DNA from: Bradyrhizobium arachidis
GTDB lineage: Bacteria; Pseudomonadota; Alphaproteobacteria; Rhizobiales; Xanthobacteraceae
Length of the DNA stretch: 64,000 bases
Reading direction: 5' to 3'
Assembly: GCF_024758505.1 (NCBI RefSeq)
Contig: NZ_CP077970.1
Coordinates: 3,410,001-3,474,000, forward strand
A model generated the notes under the pieces. The model saw nothing but the letters and a program-made list of their open reading frames with translations. It had not been told where the DNA came from and searched no databases. Each line of letters opens with the position of its first letter. Position 1 is the first letter of the stretch. The position numbers and the translations under genes are program-made. Shown here in pieces: positions 26,492 to 34,492 of the stretch.

Positions 26492-28801
26492 ATGGCTGCT
26501 CCCATCAAGTTCGGCGTCGGTCAAAGCGTGCTTCGCAAGGAGGACGACGCGCTGATCCGCGGCAAGGGCCGCTACACCGACGATTATGCGCCGCAGGCAG
26601 CCCTTCGCTCCCTGGTGCTGCGCTCGCCGCATGCCCACGCCAAATATACGATCGATGTGAGCCGCGCCCGCGGGCTTCCCGGCGTCGCGCTGATCCTGAC
26701 TGCCGACGATGTCAAGGATCTCGGCAACCTGCCGTGCCTGTTCAACCTCGAGACCGACCCGTTCACGGGACCGCCATATCCGATCCTGGCCAAGGACGAG
26801 GTGCGCCATGTCGGCGATTCCGTCGCCTTCGTGGTGGCCGAGACCATCGACCAGGCCCGCGACGCCATCGAGGCGATCGAGGTCAAGTGGACGCCGCTGC
26901 CGGCGGTGACCGGCGTCGTCAATGCCGTGAAGAAGGGTGCGCCGCAGGTCTGGCCCGACAAGCCCGGCAACGTCCTGTTCGACGTCTCGATCGGCGACAA
27001 GACGGCGACGGAAGCTGCCTTCGCCAAGGCGCATGCGGTGGCCGAGATCTCCATCGTCAATCCGCGCGTGGTCGCAAGCTTCATGGAGACCCGCGCGGCC
27101 GTGTGCGAATACGACGCGAAACACGACCATCTGACGCTGACGGTCGGCAGCCAGGGCAGCCATCGCCTGCGCGACATCCTCTGCCAGAACGTGCTCAATA
27201 TCCCGACCGACAAGATGCGGGTGATCTGCCCCGATGTCGGCGGCGGTTTTGGTACAAAACTGTTTCCCTATCGGGAATACGCCCTGATGGCGGTCGCGGC
27301 GCGAAAACTGCGCAAGGCTGTGAAATGGGCGGCCGACCGCTCCGAGCATTTCATGGGCGATGCGCAGGGCCGCGATAATGTGACCACCGCCAAAATGGCG
27401 CTCGCCGAGGACGGCAAATTCCTCGCGATGGATTGCGACCTGATGGGTGACATGGGCGCCTATCTGTCGACCTTCGGGCCGTATATCCCGCATGGCGGCG
27501 CCGGCATGCTGCCCGGCCTTTATGACATCCAAGCCTTCCACTGCCGCGTGCGCACCATCTTCACCCACAGCGTGCCGGTCGATGCCTATCGCGGCGCGGG
27601 TCGCCCTGAGGCGGCCTATGTCATCGAGCGCCTGGTCGATGCCTGCGCGCGCAAGCTCGAGATGACGCCCGATGCGATCAGGCGCAAGAACTTCATTCCG
27701 ACGAAGGCGCTGCCCTACAAGACCGCGACCGGCAAGGTCTACGATTCCGGCGACTTCGCCGCGCATCTGAAGCGCGCGATGGAGATCGCCGAATGGAAGG
27801 AGTTTGGAAAGCGCGCCAAGGCCGCGAAGAAGCAGGGCCTGATCCGCGGCATCGGGCTCGCGAGCTATGTCGAGATCTGCGGTGTGATGGGGGAGGAGAC
27901 CGCCAACGTGCGGCTCGATCCCAATGGCGACGTCACCGTCCTGATCGGCACCCAATCAAGCGGCCAGGGCCACCAGACGGCTTACGCACAGATCGTTGCC
28001 GAGCAGTTCGGCCTGCCGCCGGAGCGCGTGCACGTTCACCAGGGTGACACCAAGGAGATCGCGACCGGGCTCGGCACCGGCGGCTCGGCCTCGATTCCCA
28101 CTGGCGGCGTCTGCGTGGAGCGCGCCACGGGCGAGCTCGGCAAAAAGCTGAAGGAGATTGCGGCGCAGGCGCTGGAGGCCAGCGCGGGCGACCTCGAGAT
28201 TTCCGGCGGCGTGATCCGCATCGCCGGCACCGACCGGTCGATCTCTTTCGCCGATCTCGCCAAGCGCCCGGGCGCCGATCCGTCCAAGATGAACGGCAGC
28301 GCGACCTTCGCCAGCGCCGATGGCACCTATCCCAACGGTACGCATCTGGCGGAAGTCGAGATCGACCCGGCCACCGGCATCATCAAGATCGTCAACTACG
28401 TGATCGTCGACGATTTCGGCAAGACGCTCAATCCGCTGCTGCTCGCGGGCCAGGTGCATGGTGGTGCCATGCAGGGCATCGGTCAGGCGCTGATGGAGCA
28501 GGTGGTCTATGGCGCGAGCGACGGCCAGCTCATCACCGCGACCTACATGGACTACGCGCTGCCGCGTGCGGCTGATGGTCCCGCCTTCATCTTCGAGACC
28601 CACAACGTCCCCTGCAAGACCAATCCGCTGGGCGTGAAGGGGGCGGGCGAGGCCGGCGCGATCGGCTCCTGTCCCGCGGTGGTCAACGCCATCGTCGACG
28701 GCCTCTGGCGCGAGTACAAGATCGACCACATCGACATGCCGGCGACGCCGGAGCGGGTGTGGGTCGCCGTCAACGAGCATCATCGCCGTCACAGCCTCTA
28801 G
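26492..28801 (+). CDS. form-II CoxL-like molybdenum hydroxylase large subunit
   Basis: A 769-aa xanthine dehydrogenase/CO dehydrogenase-family large subunit that binds molybdenum cofactor. The active-site loop reads AYRGAGR (about residues 366-372), the form-II signature, not the AYXCSFR of true CO dehydrogenase. VGGGFGTK and the base-carrying GVKGAGEAGAIGSC (Glu near 718) are intact. ATG 26492 follows GGAAACGGAG. The FAD-binding CoxM and 2Fe-2S CoxS partners that normally sit beside it are missing on both sides. Substrate unknown; an aldehyde or N-heterocycle is likelier than CO. Its TAG stop coincides with the start of a dispersed repeat. Confidence 0.9.
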   Translation: MAAPIKFGVGQSVLRKEDDALIRGKGRYTDDYAPQAALRSLVLRSPHAHAKYTIDVSRARGLPGVALILTADDVKDLGNLPCLFNLETDPFTGPPYPILAKDEVRHVGDSVAFVVAETIDQARDAIEAIEVKWTPLPAVTGVVNAVKKGAPQVWPDKPGNVLFDVSIGDKTATEAAFAKAHAVAEISIVNPRVVASFMETRAAVCEYDAKHDHLTLTVGSQGSHRLRDILCQNVLNIPTDKMRVICPDVGGGFGTKLFPYREYALMAVAARKLRKAVKWAADRSEHFMGDAQGRDNVTTAKMALAEDGKFLAMDCDLMGDMGAYLSTFGPYIPHGGAGMLPGLYDIQAFHCRVRTIFTHSVPVDAYRGAGRPEAAYVIERLVDACARKLEMTPDAIRRKNFIPTKALPYKTATGKVYDSGDFAAHLKRAMEIAEWKEFGKRAKAAKKQGLIRGIGLASYVEICGVMGEETANVRLDPNGDVTVLIGTQSSGQGHQTAYAQIVAEQFGLPPERVHVHQGDTKEIATGLGTGGSASIPTGGVCVERATGELGKKLKEIAAQALEASAGDLEISGGVIRIAGTDRSISFADLAKRPGADPSKMNGSATFASADGTYPNGTHLAEVEIDPATGIIKIVNYVIVDDFGKTLNPLLLAGQVHGGAMQGIGQALMEQVVYGASDGQLITATYMDYALPRAADGPAFIFETHNVPCKTNPLGVKGAGEAGAIGSCPAVVNAIVDGLWREYKIDHIDMPATPERVWVAVNEHHRRHSL

Positions 28802-28902
28802 AGCCTTTTCCGTTCCGATAAAATCGGAACGAGGCTCTAGAGTCTTGTTATGACGCGTTTTCTTGACGCGAACCGGTATCCACTTCGCTTGAAAACGCTC
28901 TC
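28796..28902 (+). repeat. dispersed repeat family A, copy 2 (hairpin plus core)
   Basis: An upstream hairpin (CCGTTCCGAT / ATCGGAACG within flanking CTCTAGAG) is joined to the family core TGACGCGTTTTCTTGACGCG. The first CTCTAG contains the stop codon of the CoxL-like gene. Confidence 0.88.
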
Positions 28903-29028
28903 AACCTTGATCTCCGCGTGCGGGAATAAACGCCCGCCGCGGGGTTCTACTCAGGGATGGCTGTTAATGCCCGCGAGGCGGGCGGGGCGGCCGCACCGTC
29001 AACGCCTGCGAGCGGGAGAGACTTTTCA

Positions 29029-29478
29029 ATGAAGCGGATGATTGTTGTCATGGGCACCCTTCTGTTGGGTGCGGGCGCCGTGATGGCGCAGCAGGAGATT
29101 GCGGTTAAGCAGGACAATCTGATGCGATCGCAGGCCAAGAGCATGTACGGGGTCATCCTGAAGATGACCAAGGGGGAGATCCCCTACGACCAGAAGGCCG
29201 TCGACAATGCTATTGCCAGCCTGGAGGCCGACGTCGGCAAGATCGCAAAAACCTTCGAGGTCAACCCCAAGCAGGACGTGGTCGACGCGACCTACGGCTC
29301 GTCGCCAAAGGTCTGGCAGAACAAGGCCGATTTCGACTCCAAGATCCCGCCGGTGCAGAAGGCGATTGCGGACGTCAAGGGCAAGATCAAGGACGTCGCG
29401 AGCCTCAAGGCCGCCTATACGAGCATCAACGACCGTTGCAGCGACTGCCACGAGACGTATCGGCTGAAGCTGAAGTAG
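29029..29478 (+). CDS. class II cytochrome c (cytochrome c'-type)
   Basis: A 149-aa exported protein: signal peptide with a cleavage site near AVMA-QQ (residue 20), then a four-helix domain. The haem site is C-terminal (Cys137, Cys140, His141; CSDCH), as in cytochromes c' and c-556. The family binds gaseous ligands such as NO or serves as an electron shuttle. CGGGAGAG precedes ATG 29029. The convergent cNMP-binding gene ends only 15 bp away. Physiological partner unknown. Confidence 0.88.
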   Translation: MKRMIVVMGTLLLGAGAVMAQQEIAVKQDNLMRSQAKSMYGVILKMTKGEIPYDQKAVDNAIASLEADVGKIAKTFEVNPKQDVVDATYGSSPKVWQNKADFDSKIPPVQKAIADVKGKIKDVASLKAAYTSINDRCSDCHETYRLKLK

Positions 29479-29493
29479 GCACGCGAATCCGCG

Positions 29494-29970
29494 TCATTGG
29501 TTCGCGTTGAGCAGCAGCTCCGTGATGCGGTTGTCGGCGCGGCGAAGCCGCCGACAAAGCTCGCGGTTGATGTTCAAGAGCACCATTACATAGGCCTGGA
29601 TGTCGGCCTTGTAGCATTTGTAGAGTTCCCGTGCCGTGAGCTCATAGAGCACGGTCGGGTTCTGTGCGACGACGGTGGCCGACCGGTTCTGCATCTCGAT
29701 CAGCGTCATCTCGCCGAAAAAATCGCCGGGTGCCAGACTCGAAATGGGAATTGCGCGTCCCGAATCCGCACGCTTGCTCACCACGAGCTCGCCGGAGTGA
29801 ACGATGAACATCGAGCGCCCCGGATCTCCTTCCGCGACGACAATGGCGCCTGCATCGAAGTTGCGTTCGACCAGCATTGAGACCAGGAGATCGAGGCTTG
29901 CGTCCGAGAGGCCACCAAAGAAGGGCGTGGCGAGCAAAAATGCTTTCAGATCGGGGGAGCTGACAGCCAT
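29494..29970 (-). CDS. stand-alone cyclic-nucleotide-binding domain protein
   Basis: A 158-aa protein that is almost entirely one Crp/PKA-type beta-barrel. It has FGGLSDASLDLLVSML, VVAEGDPGRSMFIVHSGEL, the phosphate-binding-cassette-like LAPGDFFGEMTLIEMQNRSA and a C-terminal helix (NRELCRRLRRADNRI). No helix-turn-helix follows, so it is not a Crp-type activator. It may regulate a partner by cNMP binding. ATG 29970 is chosen because the domain starts right after it; longer in-frame starts run into a repeat. Function unknown. Confidence 0.82.
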   Translation of the reverse strand: MAVSSPDLKAFLLATPFFGGLSDASLDLLVSMLVERNFDAGAIVVAEGDPGRSMFIVHSGELVVSKRADSGRAIPISSLAPGDFFGEMTLIEMQNRSATVVAQNPTVLYELTARELYKCYKADIQAYVMVLLNINRELCRRLRRADNRITELLLNANQ

Positions 29971-29997
29971 CGAGCCAATATACTCCCGCTCCCGGCG

Positions 29998-30131
29998 GCG
30001 GCAAGCGAGCCCGCCGCACTCTCGTGCCCCGGACGCAGCGCAGATGCGCTGCTGAGCCGGGGCCCATCTCACGGCGCGCGGCTGTGCGGCCATTTGGGTC
30101 CCGGCTCGGCGCCGCAACGCTTACGCGCTGC
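29998..30131. repeat. intergenic repeat family C (CCCCGGACGCAGCGC)
   Basis: Contains CCCCGGACGCAGCGCAGATG, GAGCCGGGGCCCATCTC and TGGGTCCCGGCTCGGCGCCG with inverted complementarity between the arms. A shorter relative lies at 42966-43030. It separates the cNMP-binding and CHRD genes. Confidence 0.65.
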
Positions 30132-30145
30132 AGCGTCGGATACGA

Positions 30146-30178
30146 AAAGGCCGGCCGCTCTTTCGAGCGCCGGCCTTG
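30146..30178 (-). terminator. intrinsic terminator of the CHRD gene
   Basis: On the minus strand a long GC stem (GGCCGG with CCGGCC, CGCTC with GAGCG, four-base loop) is followed by TTTTCG. It lies about 45 bp beyond the CHRD stop. Confidence 0.75.
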
Positions 30179-30222
30179 CTGGCAATGTGCCGAAGCGTCT
30201 GGTGCTTCGCTTACTTCATCAC

Positions 30223-30645
30223 TTACTTCATCACTTGGCCGCGGATCTCGCCGCCGGGGTTCGCCGCGGTGTGGATGTTGATGTAGTACTTGCCGGCCAT
30301 GAGGTCGGCGGCCTGCGCGTCGGTGAGCGTGGCTTCGCCCTTGACCGGGCTCGTTCCGGCATTCGGGATCGCGACTGCAACGCCGGCGTTCTTGCCGGCC
30401 TCGGCGGGTCCGTGGAAATGCGCCGCGGTTGCCGGGCCCGACAGGCCAGAATAGGTCACGGTCCAGGTGAGCTTCTTGCTCGCGGCGTCATAGGTCAGCT
30501 CGGCCGTTCCGTTGCCGCCGGTGGTCGTCGCCGGCACTTCGGATTTGCCGTCCAGCGTCGCCTTGAGCGCGTCGGCCGCGCCGGCCTGACCGGCGAACGC
30601 AACGGCCACTCCAAGGGCAAGCGTGGCAAAAATGACCTTTTTCAT
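30223..30645 (-). CDS. exported CHRD domain protein
   Basis: A 140-aa protein with a clear signal peptide (ATLALGVAVAFAGQAGA, cleavage near residue 23). The single CHRD domain is recognisable from GKSEVPATTTGGNGTAEL, HFHGPAEAGKNAGV and AGKYYINIHTAANPGGEIRG, matching bacterial periplasmic CHRD proteins that share a fold with chordin repeats and Cu/Zn-SOD-like modules. Function is unknown. The start at 30645 is chosen over 30684 because the signal peptide begins MKKVIF behind GGGAGAG. The final VMK-stop is duplicated in the DNA. Confidence 0.85.
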   Translation of the reverse strand: MKKVIFATLALGVAVAFAGQAGAADALKATLDGKSEVPATTTGGNGTAELTYDAASKKLTWTVTYSGLSGPATAAHFHGPAEAGKNAGVAVAIPNAGTSPVKGEATLTDAQAADLMAGKYYINIHTAANPGGEIRGQVMK

Positions 30646-30799
30646 GGTTCTCTCCCTGTTGACGTCAATGGTGGCAATTTCCAAACAGTGCGGCGTGGAA
30701 TTTATTCCCGCTTTCGGGTCAGGCCATCTAAATTATTCGTGGCTGGAGCGATCGCGGTATGACCCCTATGTTCGCAGGTCTTCGATGAAGGCCTTATGA

Positions 30800-31723
30800 A
30801 TGCGACGAACGCTCCTTGCCGCTCTGCTTGCCGCTGCCGCGGCGCTCGGTCTCTATTGGTGGTTCACCGCGCCCGCAGCGCTCGCATTGCCTGCGGCATC
30901 GCGCGCGCCCGATCTCGTCAACGGGCAGGAGGTCTTCAACGCCGGCGGCTGTGCGTCATGTCATGCCGTGCCGAACCAGGGCGATCGTTTGCGGCTCGGT
31001 GGCGGCCTGCCGATCAAGTCTCCGTTCGGCACCTTCTATGCCCCGAACATTTCCTCTGATACCACTGATGGAATCGGACGCTGGAGCGAGGCCGATTTCG
31101 TCAATGCGGTAATGAACGGCGTCTCGCCGCAAGGCGCGCATTATTTTCCGGCGTTTCCCTACACGTCCTATCGTCGCGCCAGGATCGATGATGTCAGAGA
31201 TCTCTTCGCCTATCTGAAGACGCTGCCGGCCGTCTCAGGCCGCGTGCGCGATCACGACCTGCCGTTTCCGTTCAACATCCGCCGCAATGTCGGCGTCTGG
31301 AAATTGCTGTTCATGGACGACAGGCCGTTCGTGGCAGATAGCACGCAAACCGCGCAATGGAATCGCGGCGCCTATCTCGTGAATAGCTTTGGGCATTGCG
31401 CCGAATGCCACAGCCCGCGCAACCTCCTCGGCGGGCTCATCACGGCGCAGCGTTTTGCCGGCGGCCCCAATCCGGAAGGCGAGGGCTGGGTGCCCAACAT
31501 CACGCAAAAGGGGATCGGGGAGTGGAGCGAGAAGGACATCGCCGATTTCCTCGAGACCGGCGACATGCCCGAGGGCGACAGCGCCTCCGGCGCCATGCGG
31601 CCGGTGATCAAGAACCTCGCGCAGCTCACACCTGAGGATCGCGCCGCGATGGCGGCCTATCTGAAATCGCTGCCGCCGGTCGAGGGGCCGAAGCCGCCGC
31701 CGCGCAAGCCGACGGGGGGGTAG
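30800..31723 (+). CDS. dihaem c-type cytochrome, membrane-anchored
   Basis: A 307-aa protein with an N-terminal transmembrane/signal segment and two cytochrome c domains: CASCH (Cys51, Cys54, His55) and CAECH (Cys200, Cys203, His204). GTFYAPNISSD and GWVPNITQKGIGEWS repeat between the halves, as in the cytochrome subunits that accept electrons from membrane dehydrogenases (alcohol, aldehyde, gluconate). No dehydrogenase subunit is adjacent. The CoxL-like hydroxylase lies about 2 kb upstream, so a link is possible but unproven. Its stop codon borders a dispersed repeat. Confidence 0.88.
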   Translation: MRRTLLAALLAAAAALGLYWWFTAPAALALPAASRAPDLVNGQEVFNAGGCASCHAVPNQGDRLRLGGGLPIKSPFGTFYAPNISSDTTDGIGRWSEADFVNAVMNGVSPQGAHYFPAFPYTSYRRARIDDVRDLFAYLKTLPAVSGRVRDHDLPFPFNIRRNVGVWKLLFMDDRPFVADSTQTAQWNRGAYLVNSFGHCAECHSPRNLLGGLITAQRFAGGPNPEGEGWVPNITQKGIGEWSEKDIADFLETGDMPEGDSASGAMRPVIKNLAQLTPEDRAAMAAYLKSLPPVEGPKPPPRKPTGG

Positions 31724-31786
31724 ATTCTTGTTTTGACGCGTTTTCTTGACGCGAACCGGTGCCCACTTCGCTCGAAAACGCTCTAG
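31721..31786 (+). repeat. dispersed repeat family A, copy 3 (core only)
   Basis: The core starts at TAGATTCTTG, whose TAG is the stop of the cytochrome gene. It ends CTCTAG, whose complement supplies the TAG stop of the convergent Lrp-type gene. The element therefore spans the whole space between two genes and ends both. Confidence 0.9.
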
Positions 31787-32028
31787 CTGCCCCCGAACGC
31801 CTTGAAGGTGATGATGGTGAGAGTGTCCTGGATGCCCGGCAGCACCTGCACCTTCTCGTTGATGAAGTGGCCGATGTCGGTGTCCTTGTCGACGTAGAAC
31901 TTCACCAGCAAATCGTAATTGCCCGCCGTGGAATAGATTTCCGAGGCGATCTCGGCTTCGGCGAGCGCGTTGGCGACCGTGTAGGACTGGCCGAGCTTGC
32001 ATTTGATCTGGACGAAGAAAGGAACCAT
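31783..32028 (-). CDS. stand-alone Lrp/AsnC ligand-binding (RAM) domain protein
   Basis: An 81-aa protein consisting only of the alpha-beta RAM domain of Lrp/AsnC regulators. It has VPFFVQIKCKLGQSYTVANA, STAGNYDLLVKFYVDKDTD and LPGIQDTLTIITF, with no DNA-binding part. Such SraM-like proteins bind amino acids or act on other regulators. GGAG lies before ATG 32028. Longer in-frame starts exist but would translate unrelated intergenic DNA. The last residues are next to, and the stop codon is within, a dispersed repeat. Confidence 0.85.
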   Translation of the reverse strand: MVPFFVQIKCKLGQSYTVANALAEAEIASEIYSTAGNYDLLVKFYVDKDTDIGHFINEKVQVLPGIQDTLTIITFKAFGGS

Positions 32029-32348
32029 CGCGTTACTCCGAAAGCATGATTTGGCGGCTAATAGGCCAAAAACAGGAGGCTTTAGCAAGCGAACTTGCTG
32101 ACTGCGGGCATGCGCGAAGTCGCCGAAGAGAACACCAGCATCAAAGGACGTCGTCCCTGGCCACGACGCGAGCTGGAGGTCGTTGCGAATCGCGGCTTGC
32201 AACGCGCTCTCGAAGACGCGTTCGTCCGATCCGGGGCATCGCAGTGCACAACAGCCCCGCACGTCATCTCGACATCCCCAACCCCGTTTTGCGAGGGCAT
32301 TGAGGACCCGGAGCGGAACCCCATATTTCCGGCAAGGGAGTTCTGGCT
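32029..32348. other. 320-bp gene-free divergent region
   Basis: Separates the Lrp-type gene (-) from nfeD (+). It should contain both promoters. An AAGGGAG ribosome-binding site lies just before GTG 32349. I see no convincing RNA gene, inverted repeat or small ORF in it. Confidence 0.5.
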
Positions 32349-33743
32349 GTGCAGACGGTAAAGGCGACGCTCGTTGCGGCGATAGCAGTCGTCGCTCTGG
32401 TTGTCTCCCTCCTTCCCTGCCTAGCGGAGGAGACGGGCCCTCTTGCACTGAACGTTTCGATCGAGGGAGCGATCGGACCAGCGTCGGCCAGCTACGTGAA
32501 GGAGGCTCTGGCCAAGGCAGGCGAACGACGCGCCGAGATGGTCATTCTGCGTCTGAATACGCCGGGCGGTCTCAACACCAGCATGCGCGAGATCATTGCA
32601 GATGTGCTCGCCTCGCCCGTTCCTGTCATCGGTTACGTCGCTCCCTCCGGAGCGCACGCGGCGAGCGCCGGCACCTATATTCTTTACGCGACCCATATCT
32701 CGGCGATGGCGCCGGGCACCAATATCGGTGCCGCGACGCCGGTGCAGATTGGCGGTCCGATACCGGGCCTGCCGAGCGGCACTCCCGACAAGGAGCGCAA
32801 GGACAAGAAGGATGGCGACAGCCAGCCCGAGCCGAAGGACGCGATGACGGCCAAGGCGACGAACGATGCCGTCGCCTTCATCCGCAGCCTCGCCGAACTG
32901 CGTGGCCGCAATGCGGACTGGGCCGAGAAAGCGGTCCGCGAGGCCGCCACGCTCTCCGCCAACGGCGCGTTACAGGCAAGTGTCATCGACCTCATCGCAC
33001 GCGACCAGGCGGACCTGCTCAGGCAGCTCGACGGTCGTGTGGTGGAAGTTGCAGGCGGCAAGACGCAACGACTGGCGACAAAGGATGCCGTGGTCGAGAC
33101 GATCGATCCCGGATGGGTCTCGCGATTCCTCGCCGTGATCACCGATCCCAACGTCGCGTTCATTCTCCTGATGGTTGGCGTTTACGGGTTGATCTTCGAA
33201 TTCATGTCCCCCGGCGCGGTCGCCCCGGGAGTCGTCGGCACGATCTGCCTCCTGCTGGGTCTCTACGCCCTCAACATGCTGCCGATCAACTATGCCGGCC
33301 TTGCCCTGATGCTGGTTGGGATCGTGCTTCTCGCCATCGAGGCTTTCAACCCGACCGTCGTGATCGGCCTTGGAGGGCTCGTCGCCTTTGTGCTGGGCGC
33401 GCTCATGCTGTTCAGGGTCGAGGCGCCCGGCTACCGGCTGTCATGGACGGTCGTTGCCATCGTCGCGGCGACACTCGTCGGCTTTGTTCTCGTCGTGTTC
33501 GGCGCGCTTCTGCGCGTTCGCGGTGGTCCAGTCAGGGTAGGCGCGCAAGCCATGCGAGGCCTGTCTGCCGAGGTCCTCGATTGGTCCGAGAATGAAGGTC
33601 ACGTCTTCGCGCATGGGGAGCGCTGGCAAGCGCGCGGCGCCGAAGCGTTCAAGCCGGGCGAGGAGGTCGAAGTCGCCAACATCATCGATCTGACGCTAGT
33701 GGTGCGGCGCGCGCCCGCACGGACCGACGGAGGCACTTCATGA
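32349..33743 (+). CDS. nfeD: NfeD-type membrane serine protease (ClpP-class)
   Basis: A 464-aa long-form NfeD. A signal/TM segment is followed by a ClpP-like protease domain with [16 protein letters not shown], catalytic Ser106 in [13 protein letters not shown] and Lys169 ([20 protein letters not shown]) as in archaeal 1510-N. Four transmembrane helices come next (about residues 255-390), then a soluble OB-fold NfeD domain. These proteases cleave the hydrophobic C-terminus of partner stomatin/slipin, encoded immediately downstream with a 4-bp overlap. GTG start behind AAGGGAG. The nodulation-efficiency name comes from rhizobial homologues. Confidence 0.92.
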   Translation: MQTVKATLVAAIAVVALVVSLLPCLAEETGPLALNVSIEGAIGPASASYVKEALAKAGERRAEMVILRLNTPGGLNTSMREIIADVLASPVPVIGYVAPSGAHAASAGTYILYATHISAMAPGTNIGAATPVQIGGPIPGLPSGTPDKERKDKKDGDSQPEPKDAMTAKATNDAVAFIRSLAELRGRNADWAEKAVREAATLSANGALQASVIDLIARDQADLLRQLDGRVVEVAGGKTQRLATKDAVVETIDPGWVSRFLAVITDPNVAFILLMVGVYGLIFEFMSPGAVAPGVVGTICLLLGLYALNMLPINYAGLALMLVGIVLLAIEAFNPTVVIGLGGLVAFVLGALMLFRVEAPGYRLSWTVVAIVAATLVGFVLVVFGALLRVRGGPVRVGAQAMRGLSAEVLDWSENEGHVFAHGERWQARGAEAFKPGEEVEVANIIDLTLVVRRAPARTDGGTS

Positions 33744-34492
33744 CGCTCGATTATTTGACCTATGCAGCGGTCGTGCTGCTCGTCATCATTTTTTTGACCC
33801 AGGCGATTCGCATCCTGCGGGAATATGAGCGCGGCGTCGTCTTCACGCTCGGCCGCTTCACCGGAGTGAAGGGCCCGGGCCTGATATTGCTGATCCCCGT
33901 CGTGCAGCAACTCGTGAAGGTCGATCTCAGGGTGATGGTGCAGGTCGTCCCGCCCCAGGACGTGATCTCGCGCGACAACGTCTCGGTCAAGGTCAACGCC
34001 GTTCTCTATTTTCGTATCGTCGATGCCGAGCGCGCCATCATCAAGGTCGGCGACTACATGGCCGCGACGAGCCAGCTCGCGCAGACCACGTTGCGCTCGG
34101 TCCTTGGCAAGCATGAACTCGACGAGATGCTCGCGGAACGAGACAGGTTGAACGCCGACATCCAGGAGATCCTCGACAAGCAGACCGACGTCTGGGGCAT
34201 CAAGGTCACCTCGATCGAGATCAAGGATGTCGACCTCAACGAAACCATGGTGCGCGCGATCGCCAAGCAGGCCGAGGCGGAACGGCTGCGGCGCGCCAAA
34301 GTGATCAACGCAGTAGGCGAGCAGCAGGCCGCCGAAAAGCTGGTCGAGGCCGGCAGGATCCTCGCGCAGGAGCCGCAGGCGATGCAGTTGCGCTATTTCG
34401 CCGCGCTGCATGACATCGCGGGCGAGCGGTCCTCGACCGTGGTCTTTCCGCTCCCGATGAATCTGCTCGACCATCTTAGCCCGCGGAGCTAG
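33740..34492 (+). CDS. slipin (SPFH/band 7 membrane scaffold protein)
   Basis: A 250-aa stomatin-like protein. It has an N-terminal membrane hairpin ([14 protein letters not shown]), then the SPFH domain ([58 protein letters not shown]) and a coiled coil with [17 protein letters not shown]. Slipins form ring oligomers at membrane microdomains and are clients of NfeD proteases; the ATGA overlap supports co-translation. The 3' end overlaps the convergent histidine kinase gene by 17 bp. Confidence 0.92.
   Translation: MTLDYLTYAAVVLLVIIFLTQAIRILREYERGVVFTLGRFTGVKGPGLILLIPVVQQLVKVDLRVMVQVVPPQDVISRDNVSVKVNAVLYFRIVDAERAIIKVGDYMAATSQLAQTTLRSVLGKHELDEMLAERDRLNADIQEILDKQTDVWGIKVTSIEIKDVDLNETMVRAIAKQAEAERLRRAKVINAVGEQQAAEKLVEAGRILAQEPQAMQLRYFAALHDIAGERSSTVVFPLPMNLLDHLSPRS

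Noticed and set aside
26492..28801. True carbon monoxide dehydrogenase
   Set aside because: The active-site loop is AYRGAGR (form II), not AYXCSFR, and the CoxM/CoxS genes are absent.
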